20,355 bases of DNA from Gudongella sp049310905 (GCF_049310905.1 NZ_JBMEMN010000038.1:1-20355); one strand, 5' to 3'. Counted from the stretch's first letter, positions 1-6,637 are shown. The notes: generated from the sequence alone by a model not told the origin. Numbers and translations: made by a program.

Positions 1-27
1 TCTGTTTCTCTCTTCTCTGGAATACAT
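1..27 (-). CDS. N-terminus of a probable IS3-family transposase OrfA (partial)
   Basis: Only nine codons are visible (MYSREERNR). They start at the ATG at 27, five bases after a near-perfect ribosome binding site. Short OrfA proteins of IS3-type elements often begin with this kind of M-Y-S/T-x-E-E-R stretch before a helix-turn-helix domain. That resemblance and the IS-like terminus just upstream are the only support. The rest of the gene lies outside the window, so intactness cannot be judged. Confidence 0.35.
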
Positions 28-67
28 AGACACCCTCCTAGACTATTTGTCCAAGATTTTGTCCGCA
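1..67 (-). mobile_element. Terminal fragment of a probable IS3-type insertion sequence, cut by the window edge
   Basis: Read on the minus strand, this stretch begins TGCGGACAAAATCTTGGACA at 67, then has a strong ribosome binding site (AGGAGGG, complement of 33-39) and an ATG at 27 opening a frame that runs off the window. A TG-type terminus a few tens of bases before a transposase start is the layout of IS3/IS150-type elements. The outer boundary at 67/68 is inferred from that TG and from the abrupt change to sequence shared with 6880-6908. The other end and any target duplication lie outside the window, so the family assignment is tentative. Confidence 0.4.
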
Positions 68-71
68 TCCC

Positions 72-110
72 CAATCTAGGATTTTGTGACATTTCATCGA
101 GGGGGTACTT
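72..110 (-). pseudogene. Truncated remnant of the short gene-like repeat also found at 6869-7076
   Basis: The minus strand of 80-108 matches 6880-6908 at 28 of 29 bases. In the same frame it reads KYPLDEMSQNPRLG, against EYPLDEISQNQRFW in the other copy. The fragment has no start codon: a TAA stop lies three codons upstream in frame. It is cut off at about 68-71 by the presumed IS3-type terminus. Conservation of the reading frame in both copies suggests decayed protein-coding sequence. The protein family is not recognised. Confidence 0.5.
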
Positions 111-240
111 GATTATTTAAACTACCTTATACAATCTTATACAATTTTTCATACATTAATATACATATAACACCTTGATTTCAAGTAAATAGCTGCAAAC
201 GTATTCACCAAATTTCTTAAAATTAAATTCAAAAAAGGTG

Positions 241-269
241 TTGACATTTAATCCAGAACCCACTAAGAT
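241..269 (+). promoter_or_regulatory. Vegetative promoter of the T-box-controlled transporter operon
   Basis: TTGACA at 241-246 and TAAGAT at 264-269 are separated by exactly 17 bp. This would start transcription near 276, about ten bases before the T-box stem I. Between the repeat remnant and this promoter (113-240) the DNA is AT-rich. Apart from a tandem CTTATACAAT at 126-145, I see no feature there. Confidence 0.75.
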
Positions 270-286
270 GTATTTAATACATAAAA

Positions 287-555
287 GCGTTGAAGGAGAG
301 AAACGCATCCGAGCATATTTATAGAGAGTCAGGAAGGGTGGAAACTGACAATAGCTGGATGTGATATATACACTCCCAAGCAGATTCGCCAAAAGATATA
401 GCAAGTAGGTGAATTCGGAGGCCCGCCGTTAAAAGGGATAGGACTGTCAGGTCCGATTAAGTGATGACTTTATGTCATAATATGGGTGGTACCGCGTGAG
501 AATATTCTCTCGTCCCTGTGAATCTTATTTGATTCCAGTGATGAGAGTTTTTTTT
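287..555 (+). promoter_or_regulatory. T-box riboswitch leader, predicted tyrosine-specific
   Basis: T-box leaders sense uncharged tRNA and let transcription continue into amino-acid genes. The hallmark T-box sequence GGGTGGTACCGCG lies at 484-496 with the pairing CGTCCC at 511-516, and the AGAGAG element is at 323-328. Stem I can be drawn: GGAG 295-298 pairs with CTCC 373-376, and GCATCC 305-310 pairs with GGATGT 357-362. This leaves a loop at 363-372 whose last triplet before the lower helix is TAC (369-371), the position of the specifier in the glyQS leader. UAC specifies tyrosine. The UGGU bulge (487-490) would pair with ACCA, meaning an A discriminator base, as in bacterial tRNA-Tyr and unlike tRNA-Trp (G). 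Local hairpins at 441-454 and 464-478 fit the stem III region. The controlled genes are the ABC importer and probably the OsmC-like gene. Confidence 0.9.
507..555 (+). terminator. T-box intrinsic terminator (attenuator)
   Basis: CTCTC (507-511) pairs with GAGAG (543-547), and GAATC pairs with GATTC nearer the loop. A run of eight T follows (548-555). The 5' arm overlaps the CGTCCC that closes the antiterminator, so the two structures are mutually exclusive, as expected for T-box control. Confidence 0.85.
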
Positions 556-581
556 ATACAAAAAATTAAGGAGGGAACAAA

Positions 582-1568
582 ATGAAAAAAAGCAATTTAT
601 TCAAAATTATCTCAGTTATTATCAGTATGGTTATTCTATCAGGGTGCGCAGCTACAGGAGGAACCGGTGGAGATGCTGAAGAAGCAAAGTTTGTAATAGG
701 TATCAATCAACTGGCGGAACATCCAGCCCTTGATGCAGCAAGAGAAGGATTTGTAGAAGCCTTGGAAGAAGCTGGCGTCGATGTAGAAATCAAATACCAA
801 AATGCACAAGGTGACATACCTACATCCCTTGCAATTGCACAAGGATTTGTCAAGGACGAAGTCGATATTATATACGCAATAGCGACACCAGCGGCACAAA
901 GTTCCAAGCAGGCTACAAGTGACATACCTGTTCTTTTCAGTGCAGTAACTGACCCTGTTGCTTCTGAACTTGTAGAATCAATGGAAAGCCCTGGGGCAAA
1001 TGTTACAGGAGCAAGTGATGCAACACCAATGAAGGAGCAGCTGTCAATGTTCAAACAGCTTGACCCATCATTTGAGAAAATAGGTATACTTTTCAATACA
1101 TCAGAAAGCAATTCTGAGATTCAGGTTGCCAGAGCCAAAGAGTTTGCACAGGAACTAGGCCTTGAAATAGTGGCTGTTGGAATTTCAAATATCAATGATA
1201 TTCCCCAAGCAATGGATTCAATGATAGACGATATAGATGGATTCTACGCAATAACAGACAATATGGTCGCATCTGCAATAGCAATTGTTGCAGACAAGTT
1301 AAACTCAGCGAGTATTCCATCAGTTGGTGCTGAAGGATCTCTTGTTGAAGGTGGACTTCTTGTATCCAATGGAATCAGCTACTTTGAGCTTGGCAAGCAG
1401 GCTGGCGAAATGGCTAGAAAGATTCTGGTAGATGGTATATCCCCAGCAGAAATACCTGCTGAGCAGGCTAAGGAAACCACTGCAGTATTTAATCAGCAAA
1501 CACTTGAGCTACTTGGCTTAAACTCAGATCACGAAGTATTCCAGGGAGCAGAAGCTGTAGGAGAATAG
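582..1568 (+). CDS. ABC transporter substrate-binding lipoprotein (TrpX-like, ABC_sub_bind family)
   Basis: This 328-residue lipoprotein captures the substrate outside the membrane for the importer encoded by the next two genes. A basic, hydrophobic signal sequence ends in the lipobox ILSGC, so Cys22 should be the lipidated residue. The mature protein has the pattern of the ABC_sub_bind family (PF04392, COG2984): an early G-I-x-Q-x-x-x-H-P-A-L-D motif, then alternating strands and helices of two lobes. Characterised relatives such as streptococcal TrpX are tied to tryptophan uptake. Here the T-box leader points to tyrosine, so the ligand may be tyrosine or aromatic amino acids in general (inference). 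The ATG follows AAGGAGGG by a normal distance, and the gene is the first of the operon. Confidence 0.9.
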   Translation: MKKSNLFKIISVIISMVILSGCAATGGTGGDAEEAKFVIGINQLAEHPALDAAREGFVEALEEAGVDVEIKYQNAQGDIPTSLAIAQGFVKDEVDIIYAIATPAAQSSKQATSDIPVLFSAVTDPVASELVESMESPGANVTGASDATPMKEQLSMFKQLDPSFEKIGILFNTSESNSEIQVARAKEFAQELGLEIVAVGISNINDIPQAMDSMIDDIDGFYAITDNMVASAIAIVADKLNSASIPSVGAEGSLVEGGLLVSNGISYFELGKQAGEMARKILVDGISPAEIPAEQAKETTAVFNQQTLELLGLNSDHEVFQGAEAVGE

Positions 1569-1588
1569 CATAGACATAGGAGGCCAAC

Positions 1589-2488
1589 ATGAACTCACTA
1601 ATTATTACTTCCCTTGAGCAAGGACTTATATTCGCAGTCCTTGCCATGGGAGTCACCATAACATACAAAATATTGGACATTGCGGACCTTTCCGTAGAAG
1701 GGACCTTTCCACTGGGAGCATTTGTATTTGCAAAATTTGCAATGGAAGGATTTTCCCCCATTGCATCTTCACTTTTTGCATTTGGATATGGATCCATAGC
1801 AGGACTTGTGACGGCATTGCTGTTTGTAAAGCTCAAAATACGGCCTCTTCTTGCAGGTATTCTGACCATGACCATGTTGTACTCCTTCAACCTACGGTTG
1901 AACGGGAAAGCCAATATCCCACTCTTTAGTTATGATTCTCTGTTTTCGGATATTTCGGCACTTGTTCTTATGGTGGCTGTAGTAATTGGAATTAAGCTTC
2001 TTATGGACGCATTCCTGAAAACAGAAATTGGTTATCTTCTTATTGCCACAGGTGACAACGAGGCCTTGGTCCGTTCACTTGGAGAAAACAGCAACAAGTA
2101 CAAAATCATCGGGTTGATGCTGGCAAATGGACTGGTTGCCTTAAGCGGTTCTTTAATGGCACAATATCAGGGTTTTGTGGATATCACAATGGGTGCTTCC
2201 ATAATAGTTGTAGCCCTGGCATCCATTATAATCGGAGAAACTGTCAGTAAGAGTTCCTCATTTCTGTCGATTACAACCAGGGCAATAATTGGAGCAGTAT
2301 CCTACAAGCTTATTGGTGGAATTGCAATAGATCTTGGAATGAGTCCTACAGACCTGAGAGCAATAAGTGCAATAATTGTAATTGTCTTTATAAGCTACAA
2401 CAATTTTTCAAGTCCATTTATAAAATCAATAAAAAAGCAAGGAGGTAAGGCCCGTGTTAAAAGTAAAAAACCTTTGGAAGAGCTTTAA
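1589..2488 (+). CDS. ABC transporter permease (TrpY-like, branched-chain permease superfamily)
   Basis: This 299-residue integral membrane protein forms the channel of the importer. It is strongly hydrophobic, with roughly eight membrane segments, and its N-terminal region (LEQGLIFAVLAMGVTITYKIL...DLSVEGTFPLGAF) is typical of the COG4120 permeases partnered with ABC_sub_bind proteins. The cytoplasmic stretch with ATGDNEALVRSLGEN resembles the coupling loop that contacts the ATPase. It starts 20 bases after the binding-protein gene with AGGAGG upstream. Its last 35 bases overlap the ATPase gene in another frame, which suggests translational coupling. The basic C-terminus is encoded within that overlap. 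Confidence 0.9.
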   Translation: MNSLIITSLEQGLIFAVLAMGVTITYKILDIADLSVEGTFPLGAFVFAKFAMEGFSPIASSLFAFGYGSIAGLVTALLFVKLKIRPLLAGILTMTMLYSFNLRLNGKANIPLFSYDSLFSDISALVLMVAVVIGIKLLMDAFLKTEIGYLLIATGDNEALVRSLGENSNKYKIIGLMLANGLVALSGSLMAQYQGFVDITMGASIIVVALASIIIGETVSKSSSFLSITTRAIIGAVSYKLIGGIAIDLGMSPTDLRAISAIIVIVFISYNNFSSPFIKSIKKQGGKARVKSKKPLEEL

Positions 2489-3221
2489 TTCAGATACTGA
2501 TTTCCAGATTGATGTGTTCGAAGATTTTAATCTGGAAATTGAAAAAAATACATGTACCGCAATAATCGGGCCAAACGGATGTGGAAAAAGCACACTGTTG
2601 AATCTGGTAAGTGGAAGTCTGCCCGTAGACAAAGGTAAAATCATTCTCAACAATGAGGACATAACCTCCCTTCCCGAGGAAAAAAGAGCTTTAAAGCTTG
2701 GTCGTGTACATCAGAGTCCGTCGATGGGAGTATCACCGAGTCTTACCATTCTTGAAAATTTATCATTGGCAAATAAAAAAGGAGAGACTTTCTCCTTAAG
2801 AGGATTGGTCAAGAAGAAAAATCTGGAGATGTTTATCCAAATGCTACGGGATCTTGACCTTGGTCTTGAAGACAAGCTTCACACCCAGGTTAAATACCTT
2901 TCAGGTGGACAAAGACAAAGCCTGTCCCTTATTATGGCCGCGATGAAACATCCTGACCTGCTGCTTCTTGATGAGCATACGGCAGCGTTGGATCCCAAGA
3001 CTTCCCATGTTGTTATGGAAAAGACACGCGAGCTCCTCCAAAAACACCATATAACTACCATGATGGTTTCACATCATATGGGAGACGCACTAAAGTACTC
3101 ACAAAGGATTATCATGCTGGACAAGGGAAAGATTATTCTGGATAAGCCAAGTGTCGATGTTTCTGAAAATGAACTTCTGGACATTTACAAGGCAAAGCTT
3201 GCTGAAAGGATTATCGCCTAA
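2454..3221 (+). CDS. ABC transporter ATP-binding protein (TrpZ-like)
   Basis: This 255-residue protein powers the importer. The Walker A motif GPNGCGKST is at residues 39-47, the Q-loop Gln at 87, the signature LSGGQRQ from 149, and Walker B (LLLLDEHTAALD) at about 169-180. The His after DE (DEHTAALD rather than DEPTxxLD) is typical of this subfamily (COG1101). The GTG start at 2454 is chosen because AGGAGGT lies just upstream, inside the permease gene. All motifs needed for ATP hydrolysis are present. Confidence 0.92.
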   Translation: MLKVKNLWKSFNSDTDFQIDVFEDFNLEIEKNTCTAIIGPNGCGKSTLLNLVSGSLPVDKGKIILNNEDITSLPEEKRALKLGRVHQSPSMGVSPSLTILENLSLANKKGETFSLRGLVKKKNLEMFIQMLRDLDLGLEDKLHTQVKYLSGGQRQSLSLIMAAMKHPDLLLLDEHTAALDPKTSHVVMEKTRELLQKHHITTMMVSHHMGDALKYSQRIIMLDKGKIILDKPSVDVSENELLDIYKAKLAERIIA

Positions 3222-3268
3222 CTGTTTTGGGTATTATCCCATTTACTGAATACAAGGAGATGATCGAT

Positions 3269-3688
3269 TTGGCAAAAACGAAGCTTGATGCTACTATTAC
3301 CGGAAATATGGGATGGGAAATGGATATTAACGGGCACCGATTTGTTACAGATGCAGCAGTTGAAGCTGGAGGAAATGATAAGGGTCCAAGGCCAAAAGCA
3401 ATGCTCTTGGCAGGATTAATAGGATGTACCGGAGTCGATGTGAAAATGATTCTGGATAAAATGAAGGTTGAGCTTGAAGATATGAAAATATCTGCAGAAG
3501 CTGATGCAGCTGAAGAGCATCCAAAAGTTTACACAAATATACACCTTACATTTACATTTAAAGGAAAAGACCTCCCCATGGATAAATTGGAAAAAGCCGT
3601 AAAACTCTCCCAGGAAAAATACTGTGGAGTTACTGCCATGTTACAGAAAGCAGCTCCTGTAACATATGATATAGTGGTTGAAGAATAA
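3269..3688 (+). CDS. OsmC/Ohr-family protein (YhfA-like)
   Basis: OsmC-family proteins are small dimers, some of which reduce organic hydroperoxides with a pair of cysteines. The product is 139 residues with Cys53 (LAGLIGCTGVDVKMIL) and Cys119 (EKYCGVTAML) at the usual active-site positions, and Arg41 in GPRPKAML. A longer frame opens with TTG at 3227 but has no ribosome binding site. The TTG at 3269 follows AAGGAG (3254-3259) by nine bases and gives the family-like start MAKTKLDATITGN, so I prefer it. The gene lies 47 bases after the ATPase with no terminator between, so it is probably in the T-box operon. A peroxidase role is not proven; YhfA-type members have no assigned substrate. Confidence 0.85.
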   Translation: MAKTKLDATITGNMGWEMDINGHRFVTDAAVEAGGNDKGPRPKAMLLAGLIGCTGVDVKMILDKMKVELEDMKISAEADAAEEHPKVYTNIHLTFTFKGKDLPMDKLEKAVKLSQEKYCGVTAMLQKAAPVTYDIVVEE

Positions 3689-3696
3689 TTTACATG

Positions 3697-3732
3697 AAAA
3701 TACTCTTCTGATTAAATCAGAAGAGTATTTTT
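3697..3732. terminator. Bidirectional intrinsic terminator between convergent genes
   Basis: The arms 3697-3712 and 3716-3731 form a perfect 16-bp stem around a three-base loop, with T-runs on the plus side and A-runs on the left arm. It can stop both the transporter operon and the convergent minus-strand gene. That gene's stop codon (3712-3714) lies inside the hairpin, so its last codons are read from the stem. Confidence 0.9.
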
Positions 3733-4869
3733 GTATTCTTTTTGTCTTCTCATGGCTTCACCCATACCCAATTCCTTTGTCCACCTTAAGAAAATCCAGG
3801 TACTTATACTGGCCTCGTTATATATGGATCTATTCTCCTCAAATGCTTCCCCTTCAAGAATCACAAGCCCTTCCTTCCTGTCCTTCAGCCAGTATGAAAG
3901 TGCTTCCTGATCCTCCTGGATCATCTTTTCTTTCATAACAATAACCGGCTCTACTCCGTGCTTTCTTATCATCCTAAGAACTTCTCCCTTGTAAATCCAG
4001 TCATCCTCATCCTTTGGAAAATCCATTTCCATAAGGATAATCTTAAGTCCAATTCCTGCAAATTCCTCCAGAAGAGACTCATTCTCAAGTATTGTTTCCC
4101 AGTTACCTACGGATATATATGTTCTTTCCAGGTTTTTTTCCTTTAAGATTTCCAGGAAGGATTTCAATCTTTTAGGGTCATCCCAAAGGTCGCAGTCTTT
4201 GAAATAAACAGACGAGCCCACAATGGATTCCACATCTTTTGCTACGTCCCCCAAAGGTCTCAATGGATTGTTTGTCTTCCCGACAAGGCTTTTTTCATCA
4301 AATTCCAATCTGTACTGACTTGTTATCTCCACAGTCCCGCCGTACTGAAGGAAATAATATCGATCCTGGTACTTGCTGAAAATCCCCCTGTCTGCTTCTT
4401 TTAAGGGCTCCTCGATAGTTTCCTTCACAACTGTTGAAACATTTCTATGTATCTCCTGAAAACTTCTCTCGGTTATTATCCCAATCAATGTCTCATCTAA
4501 ACCTTCAACAGGATTTTTTCTGAAAAGTAAATCTACATAAGGGGATTTGTCTCCTTCTGATAATTCACCAGCCAATGCCACATAGGCACCGGGAATTATG
4601 TCCTTGACCATTGACGCCTGTTCATGAACAAGCTCCTCCTGACCCTCTTCTCCCCAGAAAACAACAAGAGATGGCTCTATTTCGAGAAGCTGTTTCTTAA
4701 ATGATCCTCTTTCAAGCGCCATATCAAGAAATGTAATCCCTACCTTAGCTTGCATGGAATCCTGCAACTGATTTGCAAGATATGCAAGTTCAAGTGGCTC
4801 CTGCAACCTTACAGGTGAAAGCATTTTTCTCTTTCTGCTTATTCCTGGTCTTATAAACAGTAAATTCAT
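3712..4869 (-). CDS. Degenerate B12-binding/radical SAM-like protein lacking the iron-sulfur cysteines
   Basis: The 385-residue product looks like a relative of B12-binding radical SAM proteins. The N-terminus (MNLLFIRPG... EPLELAYLANQL) matches the start of their cobalamin-binding domain, and 216-283 (VYFKDCDLWDDPKRLKSFLEIL, then TYISVGNW and IILMEMDF) resembles the strands of the radical SAM barrel. At the expected cluster site, the pattern T-S-R-G-C-P-x-x-C-x-x-C is replaced from residue 183 by TSQYRLEFDEKS, so Arg, Asp and Ser occupy the cysteine positions. The only cysteine in the protein is Cys226. It should not bind a [4Fe-4S] cluster, and its function is unknown. The ATG at 4869 is preferred over the one at 4893 because GGGAG lies nine bases upstream. 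It is divergent from the polymerase gene. Confidence 0.65.
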   Translation of the reverse strand: MNLLFIRPGISRKRKMLSPVRLQEPLELAYLANQLQDSMQAKVGITFLDMALERGSFKKQLLEIEPSLVVFWGEEGQEELVHEQASMVKDIIPGAYVALAGELSEGDKSPYVDLLFRKNPVEGLDETLIGIITERSFQEIHRNVSTVVKETIEEPLKEADRGIFSKYQDRYYFLQYGGTVEITSQYRLEFDEKSLVGKTNNPLRPLGDVAKDVESIVGSSVYFKDCDLWDDPKRLKSFLEILKEKNLERTYISVGNWETILENESLLEEFAGIGLKIILMEMDFPKDEDDWIYKGEVLRMIRKHGVEPVIVMKEKMIQEDQEALSYWLKDRKEGLVILEGEAFEENRSIYNEASISTWIFLRWTKELGMGEAMRRQKEYKNTLLI

Positions 4870-4904
4870 TAAGCTCAACTCCCTTTTCATCATCTCTTTT
4901 CTCT

Positions 4905-4910
4905 ATTATA
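4905..4910 (-). promoter_or_regulatory. Candidate -10 element for the radical-SAM-like gene
   Basis: A perfect TATAAT on the minus strand lies about 36 bases before the chosen ATG. No convincing -35 is seen at the right distance: the DNA there is poly-A/T. The promoter may be weak or factor-assisted. Confidence 0.4.
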
Positions 4911-4957
4911 CAGGATTTTTATAAAGTTTTTTGTTTTTTTGTGAAAAATTATCCTTC

Positions 4958-4986
4958 TTGACTTCGAACACTTGTTCTGTTATTAT
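4958..4986 (+). promoter_or_regulatory. Promoter of the Y-family polymerase gene
   Basis: TTGACT (4958-4963) and TATTAT (4981-4986) are separated by exactly 17 bp. The LexA-type palindrome sits wholly inside the spacer, so bound repressor would block RNA polymerase. This makes SOS control of the downstream pair the natural reading. Confidence 0.8.
4965..4978 (+). promoter_or_regulatory. LexA (DinR) operator, SOS box
   Basis: CGAACACTTGTTCT contains GAAC-N4-GTTC, the core of the Firmicutes LexA/DinR box (consensus CGAACRNRYGTTYC). It fits at nearly every position, differing only at the last base, and lies between the -35 and -10 elements of a DNA-damage polymerase gene. Confidence 0.88.
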
Positions 4987-5002
4987 TAAATCACAGAACA
5001 AG
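4971..5002 (+). repeat. Inverted repeat joining the SOS box to the 5' leader
   Basis: CTTGTTCTGT (4971-4980) is the exact reverse complement of ACAGAACAAG (4993-5002), with a 12-bp centre holding the -10 element. The left arm contains the right half of the LexA box. The right arm carries a second GAAC half-site (4996-4999 is GAAC) just before the ribosome binding site. Confidence 0.7.
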
Positions 5003-5018
5003 GTAAGAGGTGTTTTCC

Positions 5019-6260
5019 ATGTCAGATAAAATTATTTTCCATATAGATGTAAATTCAGCATATCTTTCCTGGGAGTCTGCCTACAGGCTTCAACACGGCT
5101 CCCAGACTGACCTTAGGGATATTCCCTCCATCGTCGGCGGCGACCAGGAAAAGAGGCACGGAATAGTCCTTGCCAAGTCAATCCCTGCAAAAAAATTTGG
5201 GATAATAACAGGAGAAACCATTCATTCAGCCAGGGAAAAATGTCCCGGTTTGATTATGGTTCCTCCCAACTACTACAGGTATATTTTGGCAAGTGATGCA
5301 ATGGTCAGTCTTCTTCAGGATTACTCTCCTCTGATTCAACGTTACTCAATAGATGAGGTTTTCCTGGATTATTCAAATATGGACAGACCCTTTATGGATA
5401 CGGCAAAAGAAATGTCCCACAGAATTAAAAACGAGCTTGGTTTTACTGTAAACATAGGCATCGGTCCCAATAAGCTTCTTGCAAAGATGGCCTCTGATTT
5501 TTCCAAGCCAGATAAAATTCATACTCTTTTTCATCACCAGATGGAAAATAAGATGTGGAATCTTCCTGTTCAGGATCTTTTTATGGTGGGCTCGAGAACT
5601 GCCAGAAAGTTAAACGGAAGAGGCATATTTACAATAGGTCATCTGGCATCCCTAGACAGGGATTACATACATTCCTGGCTGAAAAAGCCCGGGCTCCTTA
5701 TATGGGAATATGCCAATGGGATTGAAAATTCAGAAGTCAGAAGCGGAGGTACGCCCATAAAATCAGTGGGTAATTCGACGACCCTTCCCTTTGATGTGGA
5801 TACATCCGAGGAGGCTCACAAGGTTCTTCTTGCCATATCTGAAATGATAGGCATGAGGGCCAGGGATCTTAATATGTGCGGATGGGTGATTTCGGTGTCC
5901 ATCAAAAACCATCTTTTCTATTCCTGCTCGCATCAGAAGAAGCTTTCATTGCCAACGGATTCCACATCCACAATCTATAAATATGCGGCTCTTCTGTTTG
6001 ACCAGCTTTGGGATGGAGAGCCTTTAAGGCACCTTTCAATAAGCCTTTCACAGCTTGAGTCCAGCGAGTTTTTTCAGCTTTCCATGCTGGAGCCATTTGA
6101 CAAAAGAAACAGAAGCCTGGACAAAACAATCGACTCACTCAGGTCCAAGTTCGGTCAAAATTCAATATACCGGTCCTGCTTTCTTCACTCGGGGATCGAC
6201 CCTGTAATAGGTGGAGTTGTCATGGAAGAGAGCTATCCCATGATGTCCAGTTACCTTTAG
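5019..6260 (+). CDS. dinB: Y-family (translesion) DNA polymerase, DinB/UmuC type
   Basis: This 413-residue enzyme copies past damaged bases. Metal-binding residues are visible as Asp10 (HIDVNSAYLSW) and Asp112-Glu113 (RYSIDEVFLDYS). Tyr15 is at the steric-gate position. The second residue of the usual D-x-D is Asn12, more like UmuC/UvrX than E. coli DinB. GIGPNKLLAKMASDFSKPD is the conserved palm segment, followed by a helix-hairpin-helix thumb region (VGSRTARKLNGRGIFTIGHL) and a C-terminal little finger domain. A GTG at 5010 overlaps the ribosome binding site AAGAGG (5005-5010), so the ATG at 5019 is the likely start. The upstream LexA box indicates SOS induction. It is followed 12 bases later by a small gene. 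Whether dinB or a UvrX-type name fits better is uncertain. Confidence 0.92.
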   Translation: MSDKIIFHIDVNSAYLSWESAYRLQHGSQTDLRDIPSIVGGDQEKRHGIVLAKSIPAKKFGIITGETIHSAREKCPGLIMVPPNYYRYILASDAMVSLLQDYSPLIQRYSIDEVFLDYSNMDRPFMDTAKEMSHRIKNELGFTVNIGIGPNKLLAKMASDFSKPDKIHTLFHHQMENKMWNLPVQDLFMVGSRTARKLNGRGIFTIGHLASLDRDYIHSWLKKPGLLIWEYANGIENSEVRSGGTPIKSVGNSTTLPFDVDTSEEAHKVLLAISEMIGMRARDLNMCGWVISVSIKNHLFYSCSHQKKLSLPTDSTSTIYKYAALLFDQLWDGEPLRHLSISLSQLESSEFFQLSMLEPFDKRNRSLDKTIDSLRSKFGQNSIYRSCFLHSGIDPVIGGVVMEESYPMMSSYL

Positions 6261-6272
6261 GAGGCATTTGCC

Positions 6273-6536
6273 ATGAAAGTACTAATGAAACCAATAGAAA
6301 TGATTGCCTGGTTCAATGGCGAGAAGTTTCCTGTACCCTTAAGGTTCAGGCTTCAGGCTGAGGACGGGTCAAATCTTGTGATTAAGATAGACAGGATTCT
6401 CTTTCAAGAGGAGGAAAAGCTGGCGGGAAACAGGATGGTTGTTTATAGATGTGAGGGTGTTGTTCAGAATCTTGAGAAGGTTTTTGAGCTTAAGTATGAG
6501 ATTCTTACGTGCAAATGGTTTTTGTTTAAAATGTAA
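6273..6536 (+). CDS. Small uncharacterised protein paired with the Y-family polymerase
   Basis: The 87-residue product has no signal peptide or membrane segment. It has a strand-rich pattern (EMIAWFNGEKFPVPLRFRLQ... VIKIDRILFQEEEKLAG... VVYRCEGVVQ... FELKYEILTCKWFLF) suggestive of a small beta barrel or sheet. It begins 12 bases after the polymerase, with TAGGAGG overlapping that gene's stop, so the two are surely co-transcribed under LexA. From memory, similar small proteins follow polymerase genes in other Clostridia; that is recollection, not a search. Its place recalls YolD-like genes beside uvrX in bacilli, though I see no clear YolD similarity. It could be a polymerase accessory factor (inference). 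Confidence 0.75.
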   Translation: MKVLMKPIEMIAWFNGEKFPVPLRFRLQAEDGSNLVIKIDRILFQEEEKLAGNRMVVYRCEGVVQNLEKVFELKYEILTCKWFLFKM

Positions 6537-6565
6537 AAATGTATAATGATAAAGCTGACTTTGCA

Positions 6566-6637
6566 AAGCCCTTAGGTGTTTAGATGATTTTTTGTCTTTT
6601 ACTCGGAAAGTCTATTCTCACAAGCCCTTAGGTGTTT
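6566..6637 (+). repeat. Pair of 16-bp direct repeats
   Basis: AAGCCCTTAGGTGTTT occurs at 6566-6581 and again at 6622-6637, 56 bp apart start to start. The 40 bp between is AT-rich and non-coding. The pair could be the scar of a lost element, a duplicated regulatory site or an RNA motif. Confidence 0.8.

Noticed and set aside
126..145. Tandem CTTATACAAT as a regulatory site
   Set aside because: It is upstream of the promoter in AT-rich DNA and has no other support.
356..358. TGG triplet that could be a tryptophan specifier in the T-box leader
   Set aside because: Its two G bases are paired in the GCATCC/GGATGT helix of stem I, and the T-box N base (U) does not fit the G discriminator of tRNA-Trp.
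707..1111. Long minus-strand frame opposite the binding-protein gene
   Set aside because: It is antisense to a well-supported lipoprotein gene and has no ribosome binding site or recognisable domain.
3227..3268. Longer TTG start for the OsmC-like gene
   Set aside because: No ribosome binding site; the added residues do not fit the family, while TTG at 3269 has AAGGAG nine bases upstream.
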